From Rhodobacteraceae bacterium Alg238-R152 (GTDB taxonomy: Bacteria; Pseudomonadota; Alphaproteobacteria; Rhodobacterales; Rhodobacteraceae): a stretch of 64,000 bases of DNA. The position numbers and the translations under genes are program-made. Each line of letters opens with the position of its first letter. Position 1 is the stretch's first letter. Positions 26,643-35,244 of the stretch are shown here, piece after piece. The stretch spans positions 727,570-791,569 of the forward strand of contig UNRJ01000001.1 of the NCBI GenBank assembly GCA_900537125.1, written 5' to 3'. The notes beneath the pieces were generated by a model, which made no database searches, was not told where the DNA came from, and was given only the letters and a program-made list of their open reading frames with translations.

Positions 26643-27304
26643 CCGCTCTGGTTGGGGATGAACTGAAGCGCGCGCGGGCGGAGGCCCAGGCCTCCGTCCG
26701 CGCGCTTCGGGGGCGCAAATCGGAGCTCGATAGTGACAGTATAGATGTTATCCTGGCCGATGCCCGATCCCATTATGCCTGGCAAAACAAGCCGGTGTCA
26801 GACGCGCTTTTGCTCCGCCTTTATGAGATCACGTCAGCTGGCCCAACCAGTATGAACACTTGTCCAGCGCGCTTTGTCTTTGTGAAAAGCCAAGAGGGCA
26901 AAGAGCGGCTTGCCAAGTCGTTGAAGGACAAAAACATCGACAAGATGATGGCTGCGCCGGTGACAGCGATCATTGCGCATGATCTGGAATTTTGGCGCTA
27001 CCTGCCGTTCCTGTTTCCACACGAAGATCGTCGGCCACATTTTGAAGGCAAACCCGAGCACAGTGAAACCACAGCGTTTCGCAATGGCACGTTGCAGGGG
27101 GCGTACTTCATGATCGCAGCACGGGCGCTTGGGCTGGACGTTGGCGCCATGAGCGGATTCTCAAATGCAGTTGTGGATGAAGAGTTTTTTGCCGGAACCA
27201 CACTGCGGTCAAATTTTCTGTGTAACCTTGGCTATGCGGACGAAGCCGCGCTGTTCCAGAAACTGCCGCGGTTTCCTTTTGAACAAGCCTGCAACTACGC
27301 GTGA
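26639..27304 (+). CDS. Nitroreductase-family protein, RutE/malonic semialdehyde reductase-like
   Basis: A 221-residue flavoprotein of the nitroreductase superfamily. The SAGPTSMNTCPARFVFV segment near residue 62 closely resembles RutE/HadB-type malonic semialdehyde reductases, which use NAD(P)H to make 3-hydroxypropionate. A C-terminal FLCNLGYADE segment supports the FMN-binding fold. Its start overlaps the FAH gene stop. In a cluster with malonyl-CoA enzymes, a malonic semialdehyde-like intermediate is plausible, but the subgroup also contains uncharacterised reductases. Confidence 0.78.
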   Translation: MTALVGDELKRARAEAQASVRALRGRKSELDSDSIDVILADARSHYAWQNKPVSDALLLRLYEITSAGPTSMNTCPARFVFVKSQEGKERLAKSLKDKNIDKMMAAPVTAIIAHDLEFWRYLPFLFPHEDRRPHFEGKPEHSETTAFRNGTLQGAYFMIAARALGLDVGAMSGFSNAVVDEEFFAGTTLRSNFLCNLGYADEAALFQKLPRFPFEQACNYA

Positions 27305-27316
27305 GGATCAAGCACT

Positions 27317-27772
27317 ATGGCCATTCGTCAAAAGACCGTTGTGACGATCAAGATGTCTGGTTTTGCCAGCAGTCATAGCCATTGCGTAGTGCATACGCGC
27401 GACCTGTCGCTGACCATTGACGAGCCGGTGGAACGGGGCGGGACCAATCTTGGGTTTTCGCCAACCGAAACGGCCTATGCCGCCTTAGTCGGGTGCACCA
27501 ACACCATCGGCCACAAGTGCGCGGCCAAATTGGAGGTGGATATTGGGCACCTCGAGTTCGAGATGGAAATCGATTTCGACCGGCGTGGCGTGCTGTTGCA
27601 GGAAGAAATCGAGGTTCCGTTCAAAGCCATTCGTCTGGACGTGACGTCGGACGGCGCCGCCAACGCGGAGGAGTTGGCGCGGGTGGCGGCGGAAACCGAG
27701 AAATACTGTGCCGTTTCAAAGATGTACAAAAATGCAGGCACAGAGGTGGAGGTCAGCTGGACCAAGAAATGA
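27317..27772 (+). CDS. OsmC-family protein
   Basis: A 151-residue OsmC/Ohr-type protein. The two conserved redox cysteines are visible in ALVGCTNTIG and KYCAVSKM, and the GGTNLGFSPTE motif precedes them. OsmC proteins reduce organic hydroperoxides; some OsmC-domain proteins are attached to catabolic pathways with unknown roles. It sits 12 bp after the nitroreductase gene and 33 bp before the TRAP receptor, within the same operon, so a protective or hydrolytic role in this pathway is likely. Confidence 0.85.
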   Translation: MAIRQKTVVTIKMSGFASSHSHCVVHTRDLSLTIDEPVERGGTNLGFSPTETAYAALVGCTNTIGHKCAAKLEVDIGHLEFEMEIDFDRRGVLLQEEIEVPFKAIRLDVTSDGAANAEELARVAAETEKYCAVSKMYKNAGTEVEVSWTKK

Positions 27773-27805
27773 CCTCGTAAATTTGAACCATCCAGGGAGG
27801 AGACG

Positions 27806-28876
27806 ATGGGAATGATGAATAAAGGATTGGCGCTGGGCGCTTTGATGGCCGGATTGGCTGCGGCCCCGGCATTTGCACAGGAAACCATCAAAGCGGTTGT
27901 GATCGACGGGTATCCGGCGCGCGCGCTATGGGTCAAGGAATTCACCAATTTTTTCATTCCGGAGGTCGACAAAAAGTTGGCCAAAACCGGCAACTACCAA
28001 ATGGATTGGCAGGAGAGCTATGGCGGCTCGATTGTGAAGCCCAAAGGTGTGTTGGAGGGGGTCAAGCTTGGCCTTGGTGACATTGGTATCGTGACCACCA
28101 TCTTCCACAGCTCGAAACTGCCCTCTCAGGCGATTTCTGCGGTGACACCTTTTGTGGCAGCGGATGCGCGTGCGGTAGCTAAGGCGGTGGACGAGATCGC
28201 CAAAGAATACCCGACCATGCAGAATGAGTTTGACAAGCAAAACCAAGTCTATCTGGCGACCGGTGTTGTGCTGGACACCTATCAGGTGTTCTCCAAAGAG
28301 CCGGTGAATTCGGTGAGTGACATCGAAGGCGCCAAGGTGGCCGGTGCGGGTATGAACTTGCGCTATTTGGAGGGTATCGAAGGGGCTGCCGGTGTGCGCG
28401 GTGGTTTGACCGACTTCTACAACATGCTGGACACTGGTTTGGTGGACAAAGCCATGCTGTGGCCGGAAGCAGCCAAGACCTTCAAGATTGCCGAAGTGGC
28501 GCCATACATGCTGCGGGCCGACCTGGGCGCAGTGAACTCCAAAACCATTACAGTGAACAAGGACTACTGGGAAGGTCTGCCGGATGAGGTAAAAACAGCC
28601 CTAGAAGAGGTCGCGGTGATGTATCGGGATCATGTGGCGGGCATTGCCATGGATCGTGCGGCAGAAAGCCGGGACGCTTACGCGGCGGCAGGCGGGACCA
28701 TTGTTGACGTGACCACCGAAGACCGCGCCAAATGGGCGGCAGCGATGCCAAACATTGCGGCGGAGTGGGCCAAGACGTTGGACAAAAGGGGGGAGCCAGG
28801 CAGCGAGATGCTCAGCGCTTATCTCGGGAAGCTCGAAGCCGCTGGCTACACCGGCGTGCGCAACTGGGCCGAGTGA
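27806..28876 (+). CDS. TRAP transporter substrate-binding protein (DctP)
   Basis: A 356-residue periplasmic receptor of the DctP family with a signal peptide (MNKGLALGALMAGLAAAPAFA). It differs clearly from the hexuronate DctP at 5565. GGGAGG ends 5 bp before the ATG at 27806. Downstream are the dctQ and dctM genes of the same importer. The cargo is not evident; malonate or the aromatic or diketo acid precursor of this pathway are the leading candidates because the flanking genes act on these. Confidence 0.88.
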   Translation: MGMMNKGLALGALMAGLAAAPAFAQETIKAVVIDGYPARALWVKEFTNFFIPEVDKKLAKTGNYQMDWQESYGGSIVKPKGVLEGVKLGLGDIGIVTTIFHSSKLPSQAISAVTPFVAADARAVAKAVDEIAKEYPTMQNEFDKQNQVYLATGVVLDTYQVFSKEPVNSVSDIEGAKVAGAGMNLRYLEGIEGAAGVRGGLTDFYNMLDTGLVDKAMLWPEAAKTFKIAEVAPYMLRADLGAVNSKTITVNKDYWEGLPDEVKTALEEVAVMYRDHVAGIAMDRAAESRDAYAAAGGTIVDVTTEDRAKWAAAMPNIAAEWAKTLDKRGEPGSEMLSAYLGKLEAAGYTGVRNWAE

Positions 28877-28909
28877 TCGGCTGATCCAAAAGACTGAAAG
28901 GGCCTGACT

Positions 28910-29470
28910 GTGACGACCTCTGTTTTTGGCAAGACACTCCGGGCCCTTTCCGGAATTGCCAGCACCACCGCAATTGGCGCCAACGCTATTGGCACACTGG
29001 TGGTGCTGGGCCTTGTCTTGATTGTGAACTTTGATGTGGTGGCGCGTGGCGTGTTTAACGCACCGTTTCGTGGGGCTTATGAAGTAGTCCAATTTGCCAT
29101 GGTGCTGATTGTGTTTCTTCAGCTGCCGGATGTGGTGCGGGTGAGCCGATTGACGCGATCCGACGGCTTTTTGGTGGTGATTGGCCACGGGTTTCCACGC
29201 TTCGCCAATGCGTTGCGTCACGTCATCGATACGATCAGCGCGATCTTCATGATGCTGGTGGCGATTACCATTTGGCCGGAGTTCTTAGATATGCTGGACA
29301 CGCGTGACTATTTTGGCGTTCCGGGCATTTTCACCGCGCCGTGGTGGCCGATCAAGCTTACCATTTTTGCTAGCGCGACTCTTTGTGCGGTGCTCTTTGC
29401 CTTCAAAGTTCTTTCCCCTGCTGAAAAATCAGAGCTGATCCGGGCTCCCGAACATGAGGAAAAAGAATGA
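28910..29470 (+). CDS. TRAP transporter small permease (DctQ)
   Basis: A 186-residue small membrane subunit with about four helices (TLVVLGLVLIVNFDVVARG, FAMVLIVFLQLPDV, AIFMMLVAITIW and LTIFASATLCAVLFAF). The GTG at 28910 is the apparent start. It overlaps the dctM start by four bases and connects receptor and large subunit. Confidence 0.87.
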   Translation: MTTSVFGKTLRALSGIASTTAIGANAIGTLVVLGLVLIVNFDVVARGVFNAPFRGAYEVVQFAMVLIVFLQLPDVVRVSRLTRSDGFLVVIGHGFPRFANALRHVIDTISAIFMMLVAITIWPEFLDMLDTRDYFGVPGIFTAPWWPIKLTIFASATLCAVLFAFKVLSPAEKSELIRAPEHEEKE

Positions 29471-30774
29471 GTCCGCTTGAAATTGGCATGGCTTCTGTTG
29501 TTGCCATTGTCGTCCTGATCTACCTTGGGGTGTATATCCCGATTGCACTGGGCGTGGTGTCCTTTGTCTCCATCTGGCTGATGCGAGACAACTTCGATTT
29601 GGCCATGAACCTTTTGAAGATCGCCGTTGGTGACAGCGTGATGGAATACACCTTTGCCACAGTGCCGCTGTTTACCTTTATGGGGCTTGTGGTGTCCAAG
29701 GCTGGATTGGGTGCAGATGTGTATGAGGTCATGAGCACTGGATTCCGGCGCGTTAAGGGTGGTATTGGCATGGCCACAGTTGGGGCAAACGCCGTGTTTG
29801 CCGCCGTGACTGGCAGCTCCATCGCTTCGGCTTCTGTGTTCTCCAAAGTATCTGTTCCGCAGATGCTCAAGTACGACTACAATCCGCGCTTTGCTGTTGG
29901 GGTGGTCGCGGGGTCCTCTGTGCTTGGCATGATCATTCCGCCGTCAGCCATGCTGATCATCTACTCCTTTGTGGCTGAGCAATCTGTGGGAGAGATGTTC
30001 CTAGCTGGTGTCGTGCCTGGCCTCATGTTGGCGGTGGCCTATGTGGGTGCGATTTTCTTCATGGGGCGGTTCTTTCCGAATTTTGTGGGCGGACGTCCGG
30101 CGGAAGACTTTAAGGCCATGCCCTGGGGCGAGATTGCTTCCAAGACACTGCCGACAGTAGGGCTGATCTTTGTTGTGCTGGGCGGGATTTACACCGGTTG
30201 GCTTACGCCCGTGGAGGCCGGAGCAACCGGAGCGCTTGTGGCGCTGCTGATTGCGGTTGTGCGTCGCCGTATGACCGCCAAAGGTTTCTGGGAGGCGCTG
30301 CTGGAGACCGGACACATCACCGCTTCGATCCTCTTCCTGATCACAGCCGCGTCGATCTATAGCCGTATGCTTGGTCTAGCGGGATTGCCAAACGAGTTGG
30401 GTGATATGCTTGCCAACAGTCAGGCCAGTTTCTTCACCGTCATGCTGTTGTACGTCCTTTTGATGCTGTTCCTTGGTACGCTTCTGGACACGGCCTCGAT
30501 CATTTTGATTGTCGTGCCTCTGTTCCTGCCTTTGGTCGAGCCAATGGGCCTTAGCCTTGTGTGGTTTGGCATCATCACCGTTGTGGGGGCGGAGATAGGC
30601 CTGCTGACACCACCGCTTGGTATCTCCTGCTTTGTGATCAAAGCCACGCTGAACGACGACCGCATCTCACTCAAAGACGTCTTCCTTGGCGCGCTGCCTT
30701 TTGCCGGCGTCATGCTGATCGTTCTTATCCTGCTGATCCGCTATCCGGCGCTCAGCCTCGCCATTCTGAACTAG
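29467..30774 (+). CDS. TRAP transporter large permease (DctM)
   Basis: A 435-residue DctM-family protein with the multi-helix layout and family motifs GSSIASASVFSKVSVPQM and GMIIPPSAMLIIYSFVAEQS. The repeated motif near the C-terminus is EIGLLTPPLGISCFV. It is the ion-coupled transport subunit of the second TRAP importer and is followed 9 bp later by the dioxygenase gene, indicating one operon from FAH to the dioxygenase. Confidence 0.92.
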   Translation: MSPLEIGMASVVAIVVLIYLGVYIPIALGVVSFVSIWLMRDNFDLAMNLLKIAVGDSVMEYTFATVPLFTFMGLVVSKAGLGADVYEVMSTGFRRVKGGIGMATVGANAVFAAVTGSSIASASVFSKVSVPQMLKYDYNPRFAVGVVAGSSVLGMIIPPSAMLIIYSFVAEQSVGEMFLAGVVPGLMLAVAYVGAIFFMGRFFPNFVGGRPAEDFKAMPWGEIASKTLPTVGLIFVVLGGIYTGWLTPVEAGATGALVALLIAVVRRRMTAKGFWEALLETGHITASILFLITAASIYSRMLGLAGLPNELGDMLANSQASFFTVMLLYVLLMLFLGTLLDTASIILIVVPLFLPLVEPMGLSLVWFGIITVVGAEIGLLTPPLGISCFVIKATLNDDRISLKDVFLGALPFAGVMLIVLILLIRYPALSLAILN

Positions 30775-30783
30775 GAGGCGCCC

Positions 30784-31650
30784 ATGCGCTCTGTCACCAA
30801 AGACAATATCACCGATGTTTTCACGTCCTATTTTGGCGACGACACAGACCCGCGCGTCAAAGAAGTGCTTTCGGCCTTGGCGCGTCACATCCATGACTTT
30901 GCCCGCGAGGTGAATTTAACCCATAACGAATGGCGGGTCGGGATCGACTTTCTGACGCGGGCCGGGGAGATCACCAGCCCTGAGCGTCAGGAGTTTGTGT
31001 TGTTGTCCGATGTCATGGGGTTGTCCTCGCTGGTGGATATGTTGCACTCGACCCCAGAGGCCACCAGTTCATCCGTGCTTGGCCCGTTCCATGTGTCCAA
31101 TCCGCCGCCGCTTGCGGTTGGGGGGGACTTGAAGCGGGACTATGAAGGCGAGACCGTGCTTGTTGAGGGAACCGTGCGTGACGCAGAGGGCAATGCGATC
31201 CCGGGCGCCCAGATTGACATCTGGCAGACCGCACCCAACGGGATGTATTCCAGTCAGGACCCGGAACAGGACATCCATTCGTTCCATGGGTTGATGACCG
31301 CGGATGAAAACGGACGCTACGCTTTCACCACCGTGCGACCTGTCGAATACACCGTACCCTCAGATGGGCCGGTTGGTGACATTCTCAATGCGGCCGGGCG
31401 GCATCCTTGGCGCCCGTCGCACTTGCATTACATCGTGACCGCCGAAGGGTTCCGCTCGCTGGTGACGGAAGTGTTCCCAGACGATGATCCTTATCTGGAT
31501 CAGGATACGGTGTTTGGTGTGCGCGAGGATTTGGTCATGACCTATGTCCCGCAGCCTGCCGGCAGCTTCCCAGATGGGTTTGAGCTGTCCGGTAAGGTCG
31601 AAGGGCCCTACGCGCGGGTCCACTTTGATCTGGTGTTGGCGAAAGCTTGA
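30784..31650 (+). CDS. Intradiol ring-cleavage dioxygenase (hydroxyquinol/catechol 1,2-type)
   Basis: A 288-residue intradiol dioxygenase. The helical N-terminal dimerisation domain (about residues 1-90) and the catalytic beta-barrel are both present. Non-haem iron ligands are apparent: Tyr in NGMYSSQD, Tyr in VEYTVPSDG and the histidines of RPSHLHYIV. The length and N-terminal domain fit hydroxyquinol or catechol 1,2-dioxygenases, which open ortho-diphenols to muconate or maleylacetate. No maleylacetate reductase or muconate cycloisomerase accompanies it here; instead FAH, nitroreductase and malonate enzymes do. A different aromatic substrate or an unusual lower pathway is therefore possible. 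It is the last gene of its operon. Confidence 0.88.
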   Translation: MRSVTKDNITDVFTSYFGDDTDPRVKEVLSALARHIHDFAREVNLTHNEWRVGIDFLTRAGEITSPERQEFVLLSDVMGLSSLVDMLHSTPEATSSSVLGPFHVSNPPPLAVGGDLKRDYEGETVLVEGTVRDAEGNAIPGAQIDIWQTAPNGMYSSQDPEQDIHSFHGLMTADENGRYAFTTVRPVEYTVPSDGPVGDILNAAGRHPWRPSHLHYIVTAEGFRSLVTEVFPDDDPYLDQDTVFGVREDLVMTYVPQPAGSFPDGFELSGKVEGPYARVHFDLVLAKA

Positions 31651-31658
31651 GAGGTGTT

Positions 31659-31680
31659 GGCCTGTCTTATTGGGCAGGCC
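31659..31680. terminator. Stem-loop between convergent dioxygenase and GntR genes
   Basis: GGCCTG (31659-31664) pairs with CAGGCC (31675-31680) across a 10-base loop, in a 36-bp gap between convergent genes. There is no long T-run on either side, so its strength as a terminator is uncertain. Confidence 0.55.
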
Positions 31681-31686
31681 GGTTGC

Positions 31687-32373
31687 CTACTCTGGGGTGT
31701 CAAACTGCGCGGTCAGGAAGTCGCCGGTCTGCCGATAGTGTGAAATCAAGCGTTCCACCGCCAGATCGGCGTTGCGTTCGACGGTTGCTGCCAAAATGTC
31801 CGCGTGTTCGTTGCTGACGTCCCGCTTTTGATAGCCTGAGGCGCGGCCTGCTAGATAGCGGTAGCGCACATTGAGATCATACAGTTGATTGCAAAACTTG
31901 AGCAAAATTGGGGAGTCACAGGCGGAAAGCAGTGCCATGTGGAAGGCTTTGTGGCGCTCCTCAAAGGCCTCCACGTCCTCTCGGTCCTGCCGCACCATTC
32001 GGTGATGGGCGAGGACAAGGCTTTCCTCCCAGGTTTGATTGCCGGATGTGATGCTGCGCCGCAGGGCCATCTCTTCGAGGTGGCAGCGCAACATCAGGAT
32101 CTCTTCGAAGTTTTCGCGGCTCGCTGAGGCGGTCCTGAACCCGCGCTGGTCCAGTCGTTCAACCAGTTGATCACTGACCAAAAGGCTCAGTGCTTCGCGG
32201 ACGGGAGAGGCTCCGGTGTCTAGCGTCTTTCGCAGCGTGTCGATTTTAAGTTTTTCACCGGGCGCCAGTTCCCCGACAACGATCATTCGACGCAATGCGG
32301 CATAAGCTTGCTGCGTGGCGGACCCGGTTTCGCCGGTCGGCTTGGCAGGCGGTGTTTCGACTGGATTGAACAT
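31687..32373 (-). CDS. GntR-family (FCD subgroup) transcriptional regulator
   Basis: A 228-residue regulator with a winged helix at about residues 18-80 (LKIDTLRKTLDTGASPVREALSLL) followed by an FCD domain containing ERHKAFHMALLSACDSP and the terminal HADILAATVERNADLAVERLISHY. The ATG at 32373 is preferred over 32481 because the family motif starts right after it. An operator-like sequence lies immediately upstream at 32380-32393 and again at 25715-25728, so autoregulation and control of the malonate/FAH/dioxygenase genes are likely. Confidence 0.88.
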   Translation of the reverse strand: MFNPVETPPAKPTGETGSATQQAYAALRRMIVVGELAPGEKLKIDTLRKTLDTGASPVREALSLLVSDQLVERLDQRGFRTASASRENFEEILMLRCHLEEMALRRSITSGNQTWEESLVLAHHRMVRQDREDVEAFEERHKAFHMALLSACDSPILLKFCNQLYDLNVRYRYLAGRASGYQKRDVSNEHADILAATVERNADLAVERLISHYRQTGDFLTAQFDTPE

Positions 32374-32379
32374 GTGATG

Positions 32380-32393
32380 AAAATATCGAAATT
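32380..32393. promoter_or_regulatory. Second copy of the AAATATCGATATTT-like operator
   Basis: AAAATATCGAAATT lies just 7 bp upstream of the GntR start and matches the palindrome at 25715-25728 over most of its length. The position suggests autorepression. The remaining bases up to 32654 show no gene. Confidence 0.5.
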
Positions 32394-32654
32394 GTGGGGT
32401 TTCGCAATGAAAAATCGCAAATTTTGGGTGCTGACCTTGCCGCGAGAGCGGAGATAAATGCAAAGGCGGGCTTCCGAACAATCAATGCTGTCTAGACCAA
32501 TTTCTGCCTTAAGGGAATGGTGCCCGGAATGCGTGCGTCAAAGGCCGTCTGAGGAGTGTGTTAACTTTCCGGGCGTCAAGTTTCGGATGTCTTTGGCTGG
32601 CGTTTTGCATTAGCTTTGGAAGCGAACGTGCAATTGGCGCCAGAAGGACAGGCA

Positions 32655-33686
32655 ATGAGCGAGCCCCAAATCAAAAACATGGAAGACTTCGCGGCGATCA
32701 GCGGGATTTCCCGTCCAACGATCTCGAAGTACTTCAACGATCCGGCGAGCGTGCGGAAAACCACGCGTGCGCGCATCGAAGCGGCATTGGAGCAATATAG
32801 TTATCGACCCAACATTTACGCGATCAATCAGAACCGGCGGCAAACCAAAAACATCGGATTGGTGGTACCTAATCTAACTGACCCGTTTTTTGCCGGTATT
32901 GCTCGGACAATAGAAGGGATGATTCTAAAGGCGGGGTTTAATCCGCTGTTGCTGAGCTCCCATGCTGGGCCCGAGCAGGAAATTGCCAACCTGGACAGCT
33001 TGCGCGCGATCAAGCCTGCAGGGGTGCTTTTGGCGCCATTGGGACGCGCGTCTGATGTTGCACGGGTGGCTGAGTTCGCTGACGAAGTTCCCACGGTACT
33101 TTTTGATGCCAACCTGGAAGGGGTCGGAGAGGCCTTCTTTGGCTCTGACAATGACCAAAGTATTGAGTTGATTGTCGAATACCTGTGTCGAACAGGGGAG
33201 CCGCCGGTGTTTTTTGAAATGAAGACCCCCATCAACCCAAACGCTTACAAACGGCGAACAGCCTATATCGCAACAATGGAGCGTTTGGATCAGGAACCAC
33301 ATTTGATCCAGGCAGATGGCGAGGGCTGGGACTTTGAAGAGATTGGATTTCGTGAAGGCACACGGTTGATTGCTAATCGTCTTCTACCAACAAATACGGT
33401 GTTGTGTTCCAACGACCGATTGGCGATCGGCTTTCTATCTACCGCCTATGAAAGCGGACTGCGCGTTGGGTTAGGCGCAGGCAGTGCCTTGCGCGTGGCA
33501 GGTCACGACAACCATCCCTTCTCGCAATACACCTGTCCGTCTTTGACCACGGTTTCTCAGGATTACGATTCCATTGGGGCACGGAGTGTGGAGACGCTTC
33601 TGGGGCTCATTGAGTCGGGGCGGCGAGCAAAATCGCGGGACGTTACGTTGTTTGAGGGACGGTTGATAATGCGCGGGTCTGCGTAA
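32655..33686 (+). CDS. LacI-family transcriptional regulator of the polyol locus
   Basis: A 343-residue LacI-type protein with an N-terminal helix-turn-helix and hinge (MEDFAAISGISRPTISKYFNDP, about residues 9-30) and a periplasmic-binding-protein-like sensor domain (KNIGLVVPNLTDPFFAGIARTIE). The ATG at 32655, close to an AAGGACAGG sequence, is preferred over 32616 because LacI proteins start near the HTH. It lies immediately upstream of the sugar-alcohol importer, and a perfect CG-centred palindrome follows its stop. The effector is probably a polyol. Confidence 0.9.
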   Translation: MSEPQIKNMEDFAAISGISRPTISKYFNDPASVRKTTRARIEAALEQYSYRPNIYAINQNRRQTKNIGLVVPNLTDPFFAGIARTIEGMILKAGFNPLLLSSHAGPEQEIANLDSLRAIKPAGVLLAPLGRASDVARVAEFADEVPTVLFDANLEGVGEAFFGSDNDQSIELIVEYLCRTGEPPVFFEMKTPINPNAYKRRTAYIATMERLDQEPHLIQADGEGWDFEEIGFREGTRLIANRLLPTNTVLCSNDRLAIGFLSTAYESGLRVGLGAGSALRVAGHDNHPFSQYTCPSLTTVSQDYDSIGARSVETLLGLIESGRRAKSRDVTLFEGRLIMRGSA

Positions 33687-33717
33687 GGCTTTGATTTTCC
33701 TTCCTCTGAGTCAAAAT

Positions 33718-33731
33718 TTTACGCGCGTAAA
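33718..33731. promoter_or_regulatory. LacI-type operator upstream of smoE
   Basis: TTTACGCGCGTAAA is a perfect 14-bp palindrome with a central CG, the classic LacI-family operator form. It lies between the LacI gene and smoE and just upstream of a TTGACG (-35-like) at 33740-33745. Confidence 0.7.
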
Positions 33732-33802
33732 GAAATAATTTGACGCGGTGCGCCCTTTGTGGCTACGCTGTGAATGCAACATCCAGAGACAGGGAGGATC
33801 GG

Positions 33803-35086
33803 ATGTCCTATAGAAGCGTGCTTGGTGCGGTGAGCGCCATGACCTTGATGGCCGGTGCAGCTGCTGCCGACACCAGCCTGACAATTGCGATCGTGAACAA
33901 CGGTCATATGATCAACATGCAAAAGGTTGCTGAAGCTTACACAGCAGAAACCGGTGTGGAACTGAATTGGGTTTCGCTGGAGGAAGGTGTTCTGCGGGAG
34001 CAGGTGACCTCTGACACGGCCACCGGTGGCGGCCAGTATGACATCATCAACATTGGTATGCAGGAAGCACCTATCTGGGGTGCGGCAGGCTGGATTGAGC
34101 CGCTCAAGTTCGGCGCCACCTATGATGAAGGGGACATTCTGCCTGCGATCCGTGCAGGTCTGAGCCACGAGGGCCAGATGTATGCGGCGCCGTTCTATGG
34201 CGAGAGCTCCATGGTGATGTATCGCAAAGACCTCACAGACGCTGCCGGCGTGAACATTGCCGACAACGACAGCTGGGATAATGTGAAAGCTGCAGCCGCC
34301 GCGATCCACAACCCAGATGATGGTGTCTACGGTGCCTGCTTGCGCGGCAAGCCTGGCTGGGGCGACAACATGGCCTTTATCACAACGGTGGTGAATTCCT
34401 TTGGCGGCGCTTGGTTTGACAAAGACTACCGCCCAACCATCGACAGCGACGAGTGGCGCGCTGCAATCAACTTCTATGTGGATCTGCTTGGCAACTACGG
34501 CCCTCCGGGCTCCGAAGGCAACTCGTTCAATGAAATTCTCGCCCTTTACAACGAAGGCAAATGCGGGATGTGGATTGACGCCACCATTGCTGCGTCCTTC
34601 TTGGAAGTGGAAGGCGTTGCCTACGCGCAGTCTCCAAATGCGGGCAACCCGGTCGGTGCCAACTGGCTCTGGGCTTGGGCCATGGCCATTCCGGCAGGCT
34701 CTCCAAATGCTGAAGCTGCCGGCGATTTCATCGAGTGGGCGACCTCCAAAGAGTATGTGCAAGCTGTTGGCAACCACCCGGAATTCGGCTGGGGTTCAGT
34801 TCCGACAGGACAGCGGGCTTCCACCTATGCTTTGCCTGAGTTCCAGAAGGCTGCGGGTTTCGCCAAAGCGGAAATGATGGCGATTGAAAGCGCCGCGCCT
34901 CAGGCGACGGATCTGAAGCCATACGTAGGTGTGCAGTTTGCTGCCATCCCAGAGTTCCCGGAAGTGGGCTCCGCCGTGGCACAAGAGATGGCTGCCGCAT
35001 TGTCTGGTGCCAAGTCAGTGGATGAAGCACTGGCAGCATCTCAGGCAGCGGCCGATGCGATCATGAAAGAGGCCGGCTACTACTAA
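33803..35086 (+). CDS. smoE: Polyol ABC transporter substrate-binding protein
   Basis: A 427-residue family 1 extracellular solute-binding protein with signal peptide MSYRSVLGAVSAMTLMAGAA. Order and neighbours match the sorbitol/mannitol transporter smoEFGK of Rhodobacter-type bacteria. The ATG at 33803 has AGGGAGG a few bases upstream, which rules out the longer frame from 33740. It delivers mannitol, sorbitol or arabitol to the SmoF/SmoG permease. A stem-loop follows the gene. Confidence 0.85.
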   Translation: MSYRSVLGAVSAMTLMAGAAAADTSLTIAIVNNGHMINMQKVAEAYTAETGVELNWVSLEEGVLREQVTSDTATGGGQYDIINIGMQEAPIWGAAGWIEPLKFGATYDEGDILPAIRAGLSHEGQMYAAPFYGESSMVMYRKDLTDAAGVNIADNDSWDNVKAAAAAIHNPDDGVYGACLRGKPGWGDNMAFITTVVNSFGGAWFDKDYRPTIDSDEWRAAINFYVDLLGNYGPPGSEGNSFNEILALYNEGKCGMWIDATIAASFLEVEGVAYAQSPNAGNPVGANWLWAWAMAIPAGSPNAEAAGDFIEWATSKEYVQAVGNHPEFGWGSVPTGQRASTYALPEFQKAAGFAKAEMMAIESAAPQATDLKPYVGVQFAAIPEFPEVGSAVAQEMAAALSGAKSVDEALAASQAAADAIMKEAGYY

Positions 35087-35101
35087 GCCTCTTCTCCCCG
35101 G

Positions 35102-35129
35102 GAGGGCCATGTTGCCAAACTTGGCCCTC
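35102..35129 (+). terminator. Stem-loop between smoE and smoF
   Basis: GAGGGCCA (35102-35109) pairs perfectly with TGGCCCTC (35122-35129), 16 bp after the smoE stop. No strong U-tract follows. It is probably an attenuator or stabiliser giving more binding protein than permease. Confidence 0.65.
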
Positions 35130-35244
35130 TTCGTGCTCCGGTCGACGGCTTGCTTAAACAAACTGACGACCCGTACCCTCCAAACCATCGCAACTTACAA
35201 TATCACGCTTAACGACACGATCGTTTTGCGAGGAGGAAAGCCTC

